A DNA stretch of 49,698 nt from an uncultured Lachnoanaerobaculum sp. (GCF_938015485.1 NZ_CALLVU010000076.1:1-49698), one strand, 5' to 3'; shown: positions 39,535 through 48,923, numbered from the stretch's first letter. Made by a program: numbers and translations. Notes: a model not told the origin generated them from the sequence alone.

Positions 39535-41806
39535 CATTCCTTAAAATCTTTCCTTTTTCGTAAACATACCCTGCTTTTTTCAATTTATTTTTCAGTCTTG
39601 GTCTTTCTTTCCCTCTAAATTTGTCACCGCAAAAATCCTTTCTAATCACATCTTCACTCTTTCCGATTATTCTAGATAATTCTTCTGCGGTTATACTTTC
39701 GGTTGAATCATCAAATAATTCTTCTAGTGCATCTATATAAACTTTATAAGTTTCTTCGCCTTTTTCTTTTTGCGACTTTGCAAACTTGTCAGCTGTGCTC
39801 TTCTTTTGCCACGATGTTACTTCTACGTTGATATTAATATCTGCAAGCACTCCACTTTCATCAGCTTGGTGTATTGGATATTTAAACCAAAAATTCAAGG
39901 GTTTAAATGAAGGAAACTCTCTAAGTGTTCCTTCTACTCTCCATGCAGTGATATGAGATTGATGTTCCTGCTCTTTTGCAATATATTCCATCATCTTAGT
40001 AGATTGATCGAAGTTAAGCTTTCCTGTTGCAAAATCCTGCATAGCTGAAGGACTCAACCTATCATCTTGTCCTACTTCTTCATCCCATCCCGGTATATAC
40101 TCATTCAAAGCTTTCTCTATTCCCTTAATTCTTGCCTTACCATTTTCAGCTTTTTTTATATCATCTGTAAGTTCAAGCTCTATAAGGTCTAGCAGTGCGT
40201 CAGGATCTCTTGCAAAAACTCCTGAGCCTGAAGCTCTGTCCATAGACCTTTTCCCACTTTGAGCCCCCTTGGAATGGTGGTGACAATAAATAACCGCCGA
40301 ATGTAACTCCGTACATATCTTGTCGAATTGATTACAAAACTTAGCCATTTGGTCTGCACTGTTTTCATCACCTGTAATAACCTTGTATATAGGATCTAAT
40401 ATTATAGCCGTGTATCCTTTTTTCTCTGACCTTCTAATAAGCTTAGGTGCAAGCATATCCATAGGTACGGCCTTACCTCTTAAGTTCCATATATCTATGT
40501 TTTTTAGATTATCCGGCTTGTACCCTAAGTCTTTATATACATCTGCAAAACGGTGTAAGCACGAGGCTCTGTCTAGCTCCAGGTTTATATATAATACTTT
40601 ACCTTTAGCACATTGTAAGCCCAGCCACTTTTTACCTTCTGCAATAGCAATTGTAAGCTCAATAAGTGCAAAAGACTTACCTGCTTTACTTGGTCCTGCA
40701 AGTAACATCTTGTGACCTTGCCTAAGCACATTATCTATTAGGCAATCCGCTAACGGTGGTATATCATCCCAAAGATTAGTGAGTTCCTCAGGATCAGGCA
40801 AATCATCATTAACCCCCTCTATCCATTCAAACCATTCACTCCAATTACTTTTACCTATATTTGTAGCAATCAAAAATTGCTTGTGTTCGCCTCTTCTTAT
40901 TCCGGGCATTCTTGATAATCTTGAAGGGTTCTTGTTTTGAGTATCAACCTTTAATCCGTTTTTCTCACATACCTTGTAAAGATATTCCACACGTTTCTTA
41001 TATTCTTGATAATCTTGTGCTTCTACTTTTACTATTGCATGTACCGACTTTTTTCCGGAATAAACCATACAAGCTATAGGAAGCTCCAACTCACGCATAA
41101 TTGCGTTTTGCTTGCCCAATGAAACTGTATCAGACTCTACCAATGCATAGCGGTAATCAGTAACATTGTCATTCTTAATTCCATTTCCATCCAAAGGATT
41201 AAATCTAATCCATGCGCCTGCCTCAGGGTTGTTGTCTCCAAACACGGAACTTATATCATTGTATTTTCTAAGCTCTTCTATAAGTTGGCCTGCTGTTCTA
41301 TCCCAGTTACCTTTTTTAGGGCTTAGTTTATCTTCATTGTTGTAAACTTCAGTTACGTATCCTACATTTTCAGTACTTTGAAATAACGTCTGCAAGTAAG
41401 TTATTAACTCATGTACCGGATTCCATGTACTGTCATCAGGTTCTTCTATTTCCCTTTCTTCAAGCCAAGTGCTATCTACTATAGTCAAATCATCTTTTAC
41501 GATAGTATCGTCCCATGAAAGAGCATAGCTTTCGGTATTTTTTTGAGGTGGCGCAAAACCACCTCTTTTTGCATATTCATATATAGTGCCACCTGTTACA
41601 AGCGAACCACCTTCACTATTAAATGTACCCCATTTGCGAAAACATTCTCCCGACTTATATCTTGTATCGTTTCTACTCCAAGAATCCCAGTCAGATGCAG
41701 TATAGCCTTCTTCTTTTAGGGCCATGCCCACATTTACCCATTCTTGATAATCTAATGTAGACGGATTAATGTATTTAAGTAATTCCAACAAGTTATATCC
41801 TTGCAT
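39506..41806 (-). CDS. Phage primase-helicase (PriCT_2, primase-like region, RecA-fold AAA_25 helicase)
   Basis: 766 residues. Residues about 5-85 match PriCT_2 (INPSTLDYQEWVNVGMAL, then WGTFNSEGG). Residues about 195-330 look like a small primase/RepB-type domain (GAWIRFNPLDGNG, YSGKKSVHAIV, RLSRMPGIRRG). Residues about 350-560 are an AAA_25 RepA-like helicase with Walker A GPSKAGKS (371-378), Walker B IILD (468-471) and HHHSKG (509-514). The C-terminus is a winged-helix-like region. Its last ten codons coincide with two ATGTCCA sites. It is probably the main replication initiator or helicase loader. Confidence 0.87.
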   Translation of the reverse strand: MQGYNLLELLKYINPSTLDYQEWVNVGMALKEEGYTASDWDSWSRNDTRYKSGECFRKWGTFNSEGGSLVTGGTIYEYAKRGGFAPPQKNTESYALSWDDTIVKDDLTIVDSTWLEEREIEEPDDSTWNPVHELITYLQTLFQSTENVGYVTEVYNNEDKLSPKKGNWDRTAGQLIEELRKYNDISSVFGDNNPEAGAWIRFNPLDGNGIKNDNVTDYRYALVESDTVSLGKQNAIMRELELPIACMVYSGKKSVHAIVKVEAQDYQEYKKRVEYLYKVCEKNGLKVDTQNKNPSRLSRMPGIRRGEHKQFLIATNIGKSNWSEWFEWIEGVNDDLPDPEELTNLWDDIPPLADCLIDNVLRQGHKMLLAGPSKAGKSFALIELTIAIAEGKKWLGLQCAKGKVLYINLELDRASCLHRFADVYKDLGYKPDNLKNIDIWNLRGKAVPMDMLAPKLIRRSEKKGYTAIILDPIYKVITGDENSADQMAKFCNQFDKICTELHSAVIYCHHHSKGAQSGKRSMDRASGSGVFARDPDALLDLIELELTDDIKKAENGKARIKGIEKALNEYIPGWDEEVGQDDRLSPSAMQDFATGKLNFDQSTKMMEYIAKEQEHQSHITAWRVEGTLREFPSFKPLNFWFKYPIHQADESGVLADININVEVTSWQKKSTADKFAKSQKEKGEETYKVYIDALEELFDDSTESITAEELSRIIGKSEDVIRKDFCGDKFRGKERPRLKNKLKKAGYVYEKGKILRNVDIQLDIQK

Positions 41807-41819
41807 TTATATCCTCCTA

Positions 41820-43430
41820 TTAAAAAGCCTCAGGCATAGCAGGATTATATGTACTGGGACGGATTCCTTGAGGTACTTTCCATCCGTTCCCTGCAATTCT
41901 GTCAATCAAATTTTTTGTATGATTAAACTCCCATGTACCCACATGTTGAAATCCTTTTCCCTCTAAAAATCTTATCTGCTTCGGTGTAGTAAGCCCTGCC
42001 TCTCTCCTTATAGCCAGCCTGTCTAAAAGCTTTTGTGCCTTTCCTGCATTCTCTATTTCATCAGGACATATGCCCATTTTTTCAAGAGCATCTATCTGTT
42101 TTTGTGATGCCGGCGCAGCCTCCCATCCAAAGGCCGGAACATATCCCGAAAGGTCCTCAGCCTGTATAGACATTTCAAACTGTAGCGGGTCTACAAGCCG
42201 TTTCTTTCTCCTCCTCATTTCTTCAAGCTTTTTAGCCAGTGATTCCTCTCTTTGTGCCACCACATCCGCCGATGCATTCTTTTCCGCTTCCTCAAGGTCT
42301 ATAGCCATACCCGCCTTTTCTTCAAGGTCTTCAGTAAGCTTCTTTGCCACTTCTGCATCTTCACATATTAAATTTGCCGGATGGCAAAGTTCATGCCTTT
42401 CTGTATGCCAAAGAAAATCAATCAAAAGAAGCTCTTCCTTACCCGGATATAATCTTGTCCCACGACCCACCATCTGACTGTATAAAGCCCTTACCTTTGT
42501 AGGCCTAAGTACAATTACACAATCTACAGAGGGGCAATCCCACCCTTCAGTAAGCAGCATTGAATTACAAAGCACATCATATTTGCCCTTATCAAAGTCC
42601 TTTAATATTTCTTCCCTGTCATCACTGTTTCCGTTCACTTCTGCAGCCTTAAACCCCTTTTTATTTAAAATCTCACAAAATTTCTGTGATGTTTTAATCA
42701 GCGGTAAAAATACCACCGTTTTTCGACTCTTACAATACTGCAGCATTTCATTTGTAATCTGCTCCAAGTACGGATCAAGCGCAGTTCCTATTTCACTTGT
42801 AGAAAAATCACCTGACTGCATACCCACATTTGAGATATCCAGTTTTAACGGTACCGTAAGGGCTTTAATGGGTGATAGATACCCTTCCTTTATAGCTTTA
42901 GGAAGGGTATATTCATACGCTAAGGTCTCAAAGTATTCCCCAAGATTTCTCATATCACCTCTGTCAGGTGTTGCCGTTACTCCAAGAACCATTGAATTCT
43001 CAAAGTATTGCAAAACCTTTTGATATCCTGCCGATATACAGTGATGGGCCTCATCTACAATGATTACAGGGAAGTGCTCAGGATCGAATTGATTCAACCG
43101 GCTATCCCTTTGCAAAGTCTGTATTGAGCCTGTGGTTATCATATACCAGCTTCCAACACTTGTTTCTTCCGCTTTTTCCACAGAACATATAAGACCTGTA
43201 GCCTTTTTTATTTTATCCGCCGCTTGCTGTAAAAGTTCGCTACGATGTGCAAGAATAAGCACACGGTTACCTTTTCTAACCATATCCTCCGCAATCTTTG
43301 CAAATACTATTGTTTTTCCACACCCCGTAGGTAGTACCAGGAGAGTTCTCTTAGTACCATTTATCCAGGTATCTTCAACTGCTCTCCTAGCCTCTTCCTG
43401 ATAGGGTCTCAATGCTATCTTGTCTTCCAT
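41820..43430 (-). CDS. DEAD/DEAH-box helicase (SF2)
   Basis: 536 residues. Motif I LPTGCGKT (33-40), motif II DEAH (126-129), motif III TATP (152-155), and motif VI QMVGRGTR in the second RecA-like domain. A charged linker (about 385-425) and a C-terminal region with repeated SQKQIDALEKMGI/TPKQIRFLEGKGF elements follow. This type is common in phage replication cassettes and may unwind DNA at replication or recombination forks. It shares a base with the DUF669 gene. Confidence 0.92.
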   Translation of the reverse strand: MEDKIALRPYQEEARRAVEDTWINGTKRTLLVLPTGCGKTIVFAKIAEDMVRKGNRVLILAHRSELLQQAADKIKKATGLICSVEKAEETSVGSWYMITTGSIQTLQRDSRLNQFDPEHFPVIIVDEAHHCISAGYQKVLQYFENSMVLGVTATPDRGDMRNLGEYFETLAYEYTLPKAIKEGYLSPIKALTVPLKLDISNVGMQSGDFSTSEIGTALDPYLEQITNEMLQYCKSRKTVVFLPLIKTSQKFCEILNKKGFKAAEVNGNSDDREEILKDFDKGKYDVLCNSMLLTEGWDCPSVDCVIVLRPTKVRALYSQMVGRGTRLYPGKEELLLIDFLWHTERHELCHPANLICEDAEVAKKLTEDLEEKAGMAIDLEEAEKNASADVVAQREESLAKKLEEMRRRKKRLVDPLQFEMSIQAEDLSGYVPAFGWEAAPASQKQIDALEKMGICPDEIENAGKAQKLLDRLAIRREAGLTTPKQIRFLEGKGFQHVGTWEFNHTKNLIDRIAGNGWKVPQGIRPSTYNPAMPEAF

Positions 43431-43879
43431 TAGAACTGACCTGCAGTAAACTCTTTCTTCTCTGGTACTAAATACTTCTCAACACGGTTATTTTTCTTCA
43501 AGTTTCCGTTCTTATCTTTGTATTCATTGATAACTAAACTAAGTCTTCCCTGAGCCCCGGGCACTTTAGCCCAATTCATTGTAAAAGGCTCACCTTTTTT
43601 CTTTTGACCAATCGCAACAAAGAACTGAGACAGCTTCCATTCAGCTTTTGTATTAAGGTATAATGTATCAAAAACCTTGGCTTCTTTTCCGTCAGCTTTC
43701 TTTATAATGATAGTTAAGTCAGCCTGAGGACATGGTGACATTTTTTCAGAGCCTCCAAAATGTCCTTTACCTAATGATTCAACAACAAAGTTATATTCAC
43801 CTGCAGGTAGTAGTTCATACTCACTTTCTAAATTAATCTCATCATCCCAACTCAAAGCCTTATCCATTGTGTTATCCAT
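43430..43879 (-). CDS. DUF669 phage protein (single-strand-DNA-binding-like)
   Basis: 149 residues. The N-terminus is acidic, then YELLPAGEYNFVVESLGKGHF, then a beta-rich OB-like centre, NRVEKYLVPEKK near the end. DUF669 proteins lie beside Sak4-like ATPases and helicases in many Gram-positive phages and are thought to act like SSB proteins. The same order is found here. Confidence 0.88.
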   Translation of the reverse strand: MDNTMDKALSWDDEINLESEYELLPAGEYNFVVESLGKGHFGGSEKMSPCPQADLTIIIKKADGKEAKVFDTLYLNTKAEWKLSQFFVAIGQKKKGEPFTMNWAKVPGAQGRLSLVINEYKDKNGNLKKNNRVEKYLVPEKKEFTAGQF

Positions 43880-43896
43880 TTTATTTATCCTCCTTT

Positions 43897-45051
43897 TTAA
43901 CTAAATGCAATTCCTTGATTCTTTTTAATGTCTTTTATCATTTCAAATACTTGAGGCCATGCGGCAACAAGTACTCCTTCCACAAAAGCCGGATCCATAT
44001 CTTGTATAAGAGTGCCTTCCGGATAGTATCCCTTACCCATAACAGCGGTTTGTATTTCCCATTCTCCAACTTCATTCTGCTCCATTAAATCACGCAGAGC
44101 CTTAGGAATACGCTCAGGATCTGAAAGATACTTAGATACTTCATTGCTTTGTGGTGCTTCTTCCACCTTGCTTTTGTCGCTTTGAAACTCCTCCATATCC
44201 GGAGTATTTGTAATTTCTGTCTCCTGCTGTTTTTCTTGTTTCTTTTGCTCGTTCTTATAATCAATAAAGTCCATCTGTGACGGCTCAGGTATATAAGGCT
44301 CAACCTTTTTAGCTGTATTATTTAAAGAATGCTCTATTACAGTCTTTATTGAGTCGTATTCCATTGGCAACTCTTCAGGTAAGTTATCTCTATTCTTAGC
44401 ATCCCAACAAGGGTGGTGAGAAGTGTACATGATACGTCTTCCGCCTTGAGCTTTATTTGTTCCTTTTTGTACTCCCTTGTTATCTACATTCACAACAATA
44501 GTCTTGTAGTTACAAAAGAGAACCATATCGGCCCACTCTTTTACAATGGGTGAACACTGCTTAGAGAGTTTTAACTCCCAACGATCATAAGCTCCCATTT
44601 CATCCGGTTGCTCAAATTTACGCATCATAGCATGTGCAGTAAGCACTACATTAATACCTTTATCCACTGCATCAGAGAGTAGATTTAACATCTTCCCAAA
44701 GCTTTCTTTTAAATAGGTATATCCTTTTCCATATCCAAAATCCTCTATACCTTTTACATTCCTTTCAGCGCAAATAGCTTCAGTACAAAGCTTTTCTGCC
44801 CAGTCAACTGTATCTACTATCAACGTCTTACATATAGAGTTATCTTTTATAACCTCTTTTATTTCTTCCAAAAGCATTGTAAAGCTTGTAGGGGCAGGAA
44901 ACCTTGCGACATCCATTCTCCCTGTGGATCCTTCTGTATCTATAAAGACCGGATCAGGAAACATTGATGCTAATGTCGACTTACCTATACCCTCAGGCCC
45001 GTAAATAACCACCTTCGTTGCCTTTTGTATTTTCCCTCTAATGATTTCCAT
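43897..45051 (-). CDS. Sak4-like RecA-fold ATPase (AAA_24)
   Basis: 384 residues from the ATG at 45051, which overlaps the stop of the upstream gene (TAATG) and has AGAGGGGG before it; the frame extends seven codons further. Walker A GPEGIGKS (18-25) and Walker B LIVD (77-80), TAHAMMRKF and a long acidic, disordered C-terminal part (about 255-330). Sak4-type proteins are phage recombinases that work with SSB-like proteins, here most likely the DUF669 product downstream. Confidence 0.85.
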   Translation of the reverse strand: MEIIRGKIQKATKVVIYGPEGIGKSTLASMFPDPVFIDTEGSTGRMDVARFPAPTSFTMLLEEIKEVIKDNSICKTLIVDTVDWAEKLCTEAICAERNVKGIEDFGYGKGYTYLKESFGKMLNLLSDAVDKGINVVLTAHAMMRKFEQPDEMGAYDRWELKLSKQCSPIVKEWADMVLFCNYKTIVVNVDNKGVQKGTNKAQGGRRIMYTSHHPCWDAKNRDNLPEELPMEYDSIKTVIEHSLNNTAKKVEPYIPEPSQMDFIDYKNEQKKQEKQQETEITNTPDMEEFQSDKSKVEEAPQSNEVSKYLSDPERIPKALRDLMEQNEVGEWEIQTAVMGKGYYPEGTLIQDMDPAFVEGVLVAAWPQVFEMIKDIKKNQGIAFS

Positions 45052-46364
45052 TAAAATACCCCCTCTTTCCATTCCTTTTGTTTTGCTTCCGGCTTTTCTT
45101 CCGAACCTTTAGCGTAACCATCTTCAATGATTATGCTGCATTCTTCACCTGTGCTTACTCGTGTAGCTATCACCTGTAAATCTTCTTTTTCAAGCCAATC
45201 ACTGAATTCTTTTAATGTAATCATATCCATCTGTTCAAGCTTATCCATTAATACAAAACCACAATCAGGTTTTAGCTTTCTCACTATAGCTGTAGCTACC
45301 TTCAGCCTGTCAGATCCTGACATGTTATCCCACTGTTGCCCCTTATATAAAAGTTTTCCATCAGTTACAGTCAGCTCAGGCAATGGCAAGTCTGCACTAT
45401 TAAGGAGCTCTGTTTTTTGCTTTCTGACTTCAGTTATCTTATTTGTAAGGGCTTCATATTGTGTCTGATATTCTCTTGCATCATCCTCTGCTTTATCCTT
45501 ATCAAGATTAATACGAACCTTACGGTTAATTTCTTCAATTTCTGCAAGATTTTTCTCCAGCTCCTCAGTAGACTCGTCCTGTAATTCAAGAACTGTTTTC
45601 CTTGCAGTTTCTTCATCCTTTGCAGTTTCTTCATAAGCCTTTCTTCTTTCACTCAACTTTTCCTGCAATGATTTAATTTGCTCTTCAAGTCTTTGTACTT
45701 CGTCAAATATTCTTTGCTTTGCAAATGTAATTTCTGATAGTCTGTCACGCTTCTTTTGGTTTTCTCCGTTCCTTGCAAGAATTTCCTGCTGTTGCCTTAT
45801 TAATTCAGATGCACTTACAAGCTCCTTCGGTGCCTCCGGGAAATACTCCTGTTCTTTAGCAAATTTTGATTTTTGGTCGGCAATTCTTCCTACTGTCAAA
45901 CGTTCGTTATACAGCTCCTTTTCCTGTCTCTCAAGCTCATTTAATCTGTCTCCTACACCGATAATATTAAGCAGAGTATTAGCCTTTTCTGTGTCATTTG
46001 CTTCCATAAACTTAGGAAGGTCAAGGGCGAGCTTTTCCACAAAAGAATCTAATAATTGTTGTCCGGCTTTCTGGCCTTTTGGATCAGTAACCTTTAAGTC
46101 CGAATTCTTTCCTTTTCTCTCTACCACAAGACCATTGCTAAGAACTACATGTAAGTGTGGTGGAGTTACTGAACCGTCTCTTTCTGCCTTTGAAGGCTTG
46201 TATGCTGCACCAACTAATGCCCAGGCTATAGAATCCAGAACACTGGTTTTACCCTGATTATTGTTGCCACCGACTATAGTTAATCCACTTTTTGACGGTT
46301 CAAGCTTCACAGCCTTAACTCTCTTTACATTCTCTATTTCAAGCTTATTTATTTTTATTGACAT
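45051..46364 (-). CDS. SMC/RecF-like AAA ATPase with coiled coil
   Basis: 437 residues. Walker A GGNNNQGKT (32-40) within a RecF/SbcC-type N-terminus, coiled coil from about 165 to 330, then the signature-like MSGSDRLKVATAI and Walker B FVLMD. The coiled coil is far shorter than in SbcC. It should work with DNA ends in recombination-dependent replication. It is coupled to the Sak4-like gene by TAATG. Confidence 0.87.
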   Translation of the reverse strand: MSIKINKLEIENVKRVKAVKLEPSKSGLTIVGGNNNQGKTSVLDSIAWALVGAAYKPSKAERDGSVTPPHLHVVLSNGLVVERKGKNSDLKVTDPKGQKAGQQLLDSFVEKLALDLPKFMEANDTEKANTLLNIIGVGDRLNELERQEKELYNERLTVGRIADQKSKFAKEQEYFPEAPKELVSASELIRQQQEILARNGENQKKRDRLSEITFAKQRIFDEVQRLEEQIKSLQEKLSERRKAYEETAKDEETARKTVLELQDESTEELEKNLAEIEEINRKVRINLDKDKAEDDAREYQTQYEALTNKITEVRKQKTELLNSADLPLPELTVTDGKLLYKGQQWDNMSGSDRLKVATAIVRKLKPDCGFVLMDKLEQMDMITLKEFSDWLEKEDLQVIATRVSTGEECSIIIEDGYAKGSEEKPEAKQKEWKEGVF

Positions 46365-46549
46365 TTTTCCTCCTCAATTTCCAGATGTTCATAAGCGAAC
46401 AAAATCATCTTTGACACAACTTCCTTCTCATTCAAATTTGTTTTCATCGTTACATCGTCAATAATTCCCTTTGCCTCAGCTGTGATACGGCACCTGTAAT
46501 AATTATCATTAGAAGGATACTTTTGCTTTTTAAATACCAACTTCTCCAT
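46355..46549 (-). CDS. Small phage protein, possibly ribbon-helix-helix-like (64 aa)
   Basis: 64 residues from the ATG at 46549 (AAGGAGG 5 bases upstream; a longer frame to 46573 lacks this). A strand YYRCRITAEAKGIIDDV is followed by helix EKEVVSKMILFAYEHLE, which fits a small ribbon-helix-helix DNA-binding protein. That is uncertain. It overlaps the ATPase gene start by 10 bases. Confidence 0.65.
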   Translation of the reverse strand: MEKLVFKKQKYPSNDNYYRCRITAEAKGIIDDVTMKTNLNEKEVVSKMILFAYEHLEIEEEKCQ

Positions 46550-46562
46550 GCTATCCTCCTTC

Positions 46563-46790
46563 TTAAAAAACAAACATTACTACAACTGCAAGGTTAAATA
46601 TTGTTAAGCCTATGACTCCCATCCAGAACGCTCTTTCCACACTGTCGAGATCATACTCAAGCTCTGCAACTTTCCTCTTTAGCTTTTCAACCTCTTTGCT
46701 ATGACTGCTCTTAAACTCTGCTATATCTTTCTCTAATCTTTTGCCTGTCCACACATCCGGCACAGCTACCTTTTCTTTTAAATTAGACAT
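46563..46790 (-). CDS. Small coiled-coil protein with C-terminal membrane anchor (75 aa)
   Basis: A coiled-coil segment (about 20-50, KDIAEFKSSHSKEVEKLKRK) is followed by one transmembrane helix to the C-terminus (about 55-75, WMGVIGLTIFNLAVVVMFVF). AAAGGAGG lies before the ATG. Such tail-anchored early phage proteins might tether replication or act in exclusion. The role is unknown. Confidence 0.7.
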   Translation of the reverse strand: MSNLKEKVAVPDVWTGKRLEKDIAEFKSSHSKEVEKLKRKVAELEYDLDSVERAFWMGVIGLTIFNLAVVVMFVF

Positions 46791-47236
46791 TTAAATCCTC
46801 CTTTGCTGAGAAGCTTCTTTCCAAGCTCCTTGTCTTCTAATAGTTCTTTTAATGTTTTCTTTTCAAGTGCCTTGCTCAATGAAGGACTACAGAGTATTAC
46901 TCCCAGAGTGCTGTCTGTAAGTATCTGACCAATTGTAGCCGACATAGTTCTCTCAATCCTTTTTATCCTGATAGCTCTCTTCTTTTTCTTGCCGTAAACG
47001 ACTTCTTCTATTTCCTCTATAACCTTTAATTCACACCAGTTGCGATACACTTTCTTGACTTCAACCTCACAGATTACATCAGTAGGCACTGCGTTTTCTT
47101 TTATAAAAAGCTCGCACTTCATCATGAAAGTGTCTCCCGGCTGTATAGCCTGATGAATTTCTTTATACCTTAGTGCAGGCTTAAGACCGCCAACTATAGC
47201 TATGTGTATAATTTTATTATTGTGATGTACTATCAT
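46778..47236 (-). CDS. Hypothetical early phage protein (152 aa)
   Basis: 152 residues. It has a beta-rich N-terminal half (GDTFMMKCELFIKENAVPTDVICEVEVKKVYRNWCELKVIEE), a basic stretch KKKKRAIRIKRIER near 82-95, and a helical C-terminus (KALEKKTLKELLEDKELGKKLLS). No family is recognised. It overlaps both neighbours by 4-13 bases in an early operon. Confidence 0.65.
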   Translation of the reverse strand: MIVHHNNKIIHIAIVGGLKPALRYKEIHQAIQPGDTFMMKCELFIKENAVPTDVICEVEVKKVYRNWCELKVIEEIEEVVYGKKKKRAIRIKRIERTMSATIGQILTDSTLGVILCSPSLSKALEKKTLKELLEDKELGKKLLSKGGFKCLI

Positions 47237-47970
47237 ATCTTTTTCCTCGCCTGTGCCAGTGCCTCTTCCTTCGTGATGTAGAAGTAAAGGTCTGTAGAGC
47301 TTACCTTGAATCTGTCGTATTCAAAACCGCTATCGTAGGCGCATTCCTTTTCAGTTAAGATATAATCTCTGTTTTTAAGTGTAACCTCAATCGGATCATA
47401 GCCATCTTTTAATCTTTCAATTAATTCAATGTACAGCACTTCCGCCCTACATTTTCTTGTTGTTCCTGAGCTTCTCTGAGCCCATGTAGGAATAGATACT
47501 TCTACTAAGCAGTCATTGCCTTCAAAGTCCTCTCCTATCGTCCATCCCGTAAAGCCTCCATCCGACGGACACACCGGATAAATACCGACTGTATTATCAA
47601 ATTCAGCTGTAATGATGTTTATGTCCTGAAGGTTTGCCTCAGTCAGATTAGCCTGTGCGAATGATGTTCCGTCTAAATCCGCGCCCTCAAAGCTTGCTTC
47701 TGTCAAGTTTGCCGATAAAAATACAACATCTTTGCAGTTCGTCTCATTAAAGTTTGCACTCCATGCATTTGCGCATGAAAAGTCTGCATTTTTTAAGTTT
47801 GCACCTTCAAAATTTGTACTGACAAGAACCGCATCTATAAAGGTCGCTCCCTCAAGGTTTGCGCCTGTAAAGTTTGCTTGCGATAAATTTCGCCCCGTGA
47901 AGTCAACGCCTCTCAAATCCATATTTGCGAAATTGTTGTTTAAAGTCTCTTTTAATTCTTCCTTTTTCAT
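47233..47970 (-). CDS. Pentapeptide-repeat protein
   Basis: 245 residues. From about residue 18 to 125 nearly every fifth residue is Leu or Phe in A(N/D)(L/F)xx repeats (ANFTGANLEGATF, ADFSCANAWSANF, ASFEGADLDGTSF and so on), about 20 repeats, enough for a four-sided right-handed helix of about five turns. A C-terminal domain of about 110 residues (from WTIGEDFEG) follows. Some pentapeptide proteins mimic DNA and bind gyrase. Whether this one does is not known. It lies in the early operon. Confidence 0.9.
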   Translation of the reverse strand: MKKEELKETLNNNFANMDLRGVDFTGRNLSQANFTGANLEGATFIDAVLVSTNFEGANLKNADFSCANAWSANFNETNCKDVVFLSANLTEASFEGADLDGTSFAQANLTEANLQDINIITAEFDNTVGIYPVCPSDGGFTGWTIGEDFEGNDCLVEVSIPTWAQRSSGTTRKCRAEVLYIELIERLKDGYDPIEVTLKNRDYILTEKECAYDSGFEYDRFKVSSTDLYFYITKEEALAQARKKI

Positions 47971-48240
47971 TTATCCTACCTCTCTTACTATCTTCCATCC
48001 TGTGCCTCTTGCAGGCCTTCTCCTTTGACTTGCAAATTCCGAAGTTTGTATTTTTATCCTCTTTGCTATCCACTTATCAAAACCTGCTGTATCAAAGATT
48101 ATTGTTGAATTTGGTTTTGATGGATCCACCTTTGTAGCGAATGTTTGCTTCGGGTCTCTATAAGCCTCCATAAGTAAAGGTTGTGGAAAACCTAAGCCTT
48201 TAAGCTCTGACATTTTCATTATTTTTCTCGGATACTCCAT
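47971..48240 (-). CDS. Small DNA-binding-like phage protein (excisionase/AlpA-like)
   Basis: 89 residues. KMSELKGLGFPQPLLMEAYRDPKQTFATKV with IIFDTAGFDKWIAKR has the layout of an AlpA/excisionase-type winged helix: helix-turn-helix, wing residues, and an F.KW.. end. AGGAGA lies before the ATG. It could be a regulator or excisionase-like factor, and the assignment is by pattern only. Confidence 0.6.
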   Translation of the reverse strand: MEYPRKIMKMSELKGLGFPQPLLMEAYRDPKQTFATKVDPSKPNSTIIFDTAGFDKWIAKRIKIQTSEFASQRRRPARGTGWKIVREVG

Positions 48241-48249
48241 AATTTTCTC

Positions 48250-48633
48250 CTAATCTATTGCGTACTTGTCCCATGTGCCTTCGTCAAAGAAATCCTTACC
48301 CATAAAAGACATTTTTCTATATATTTCGTTAGGACTGTGCGGTACTCTAAGGGCTGCATTTTTAGCGTCTCCACCGTTCTCCATTATTTCTTTGACAATC
48401 CTTAATTCTTCTTTTGTCCAAGGCAAGGTTCTTGATGTATAATTCTTCCAAGCCTCCTTATCGTACAGGTCAGTACCCATGAATTTTATCTTTGCAGAAA
48501 CTGACACGCTTTTGCGATTTAATGTCTCCGCAATCTTTACAATCTTAGTGCCCTTGGCCTTAAGCTCTGACAGCGTGGCTATTTCTTCCATGCTCCAGCC
48601 CCTTCGCGGTGAGTAATCATTTTCTTCTTTCAT
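48250..48633 (-). CDS. Tandem SANT/Myb-like DNA-binding protein
   Basis: 127 residues made of two similar units of about 59. The first runs WSMEEIATLSELKAKGTK (from 13) ending FMGTDLYDKEAWKNY. The second runs WTKEELRIVKEIMENGGD (from 72) ending FMGKDFFDEGTWDKY. Each has the Trp-start three-helix layout of SANT/Myb-like domains and a shared FMGxDxxD tail. It was presumably formed by internal duplication and probably binds DNA as part of phage early regulation. Confidence 0.75.
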   Translation of the reverse strand: MKEENDYSPRRGWSMEEIATLSELKAKGTKIVKIAETLNRKSVSVSAKIKFMGTDLYDKEAWKNYTSRTLPWTKEELRIVKEIMENGGDAKNAALRVPHSPNEIYRKMSFMGKDFFDEGTWDKYAID

Positions 48634-48832
48634 AGCTTCTTCTCTTCTTTGGAAAACTCCTCACTTTGACATTTTCATAATCTGTTTCGGATAATCCATC
48701 TTTTCTTGTCACCTCCCACAATTCTATAAGTTCATGAGATATCAGAGATACCTGCTCCGCTGTACCCTTTATGTACAGATCCTCAACTAATCTCAGTAAA
48801 ATACTTTCTAATCTTTTCTGTTCTTCGGTCAT
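48617..48832 (-). CDS. Small helical phage protein (71 aa)
   Basis: 71 residues. Two predicted helices (EQKRLESILLRLVEDLYIKG and AEQVSLISHELIELWEVTRK) are followed by a basic tail. The helical hairpin is reminiscent of Spo0E-like proteins, but the key SxxxD motif is not intact (SHELIE), so no function is claimed. It overlaps the SANT-like gene by 17 bases. Confidence 0.6.
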   Translation of the reverse strand: MTEEQKRLESILLRLVEDLYIKGTAEQVSLISHELIELWEVTRKDGLSETDYENVKVRSFPKKRRSYERRK

Positions 48833-48923
48833 TCTTTTACCTCTTTACTTTCCCTCTAATCTCTCCTAAACTATCCTTACAAGCTATTACCGTAGCTGAG
48901 TAAGCGAAAGGAGGGATATGAGT

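Noticed and set aside
42070..42477. Plus-strand Ser/Ala-rich frame of 135 codons
   Set aside because: It is antisense to the DEAH helicase, whose motifs are intact. The composition is typical of a shadow frame.
48617..48832. Spo0E-like phosphatase
   Set aside because: Helix sizes fit, but the SxxxD motif needed for the family is not present (SHELIE).
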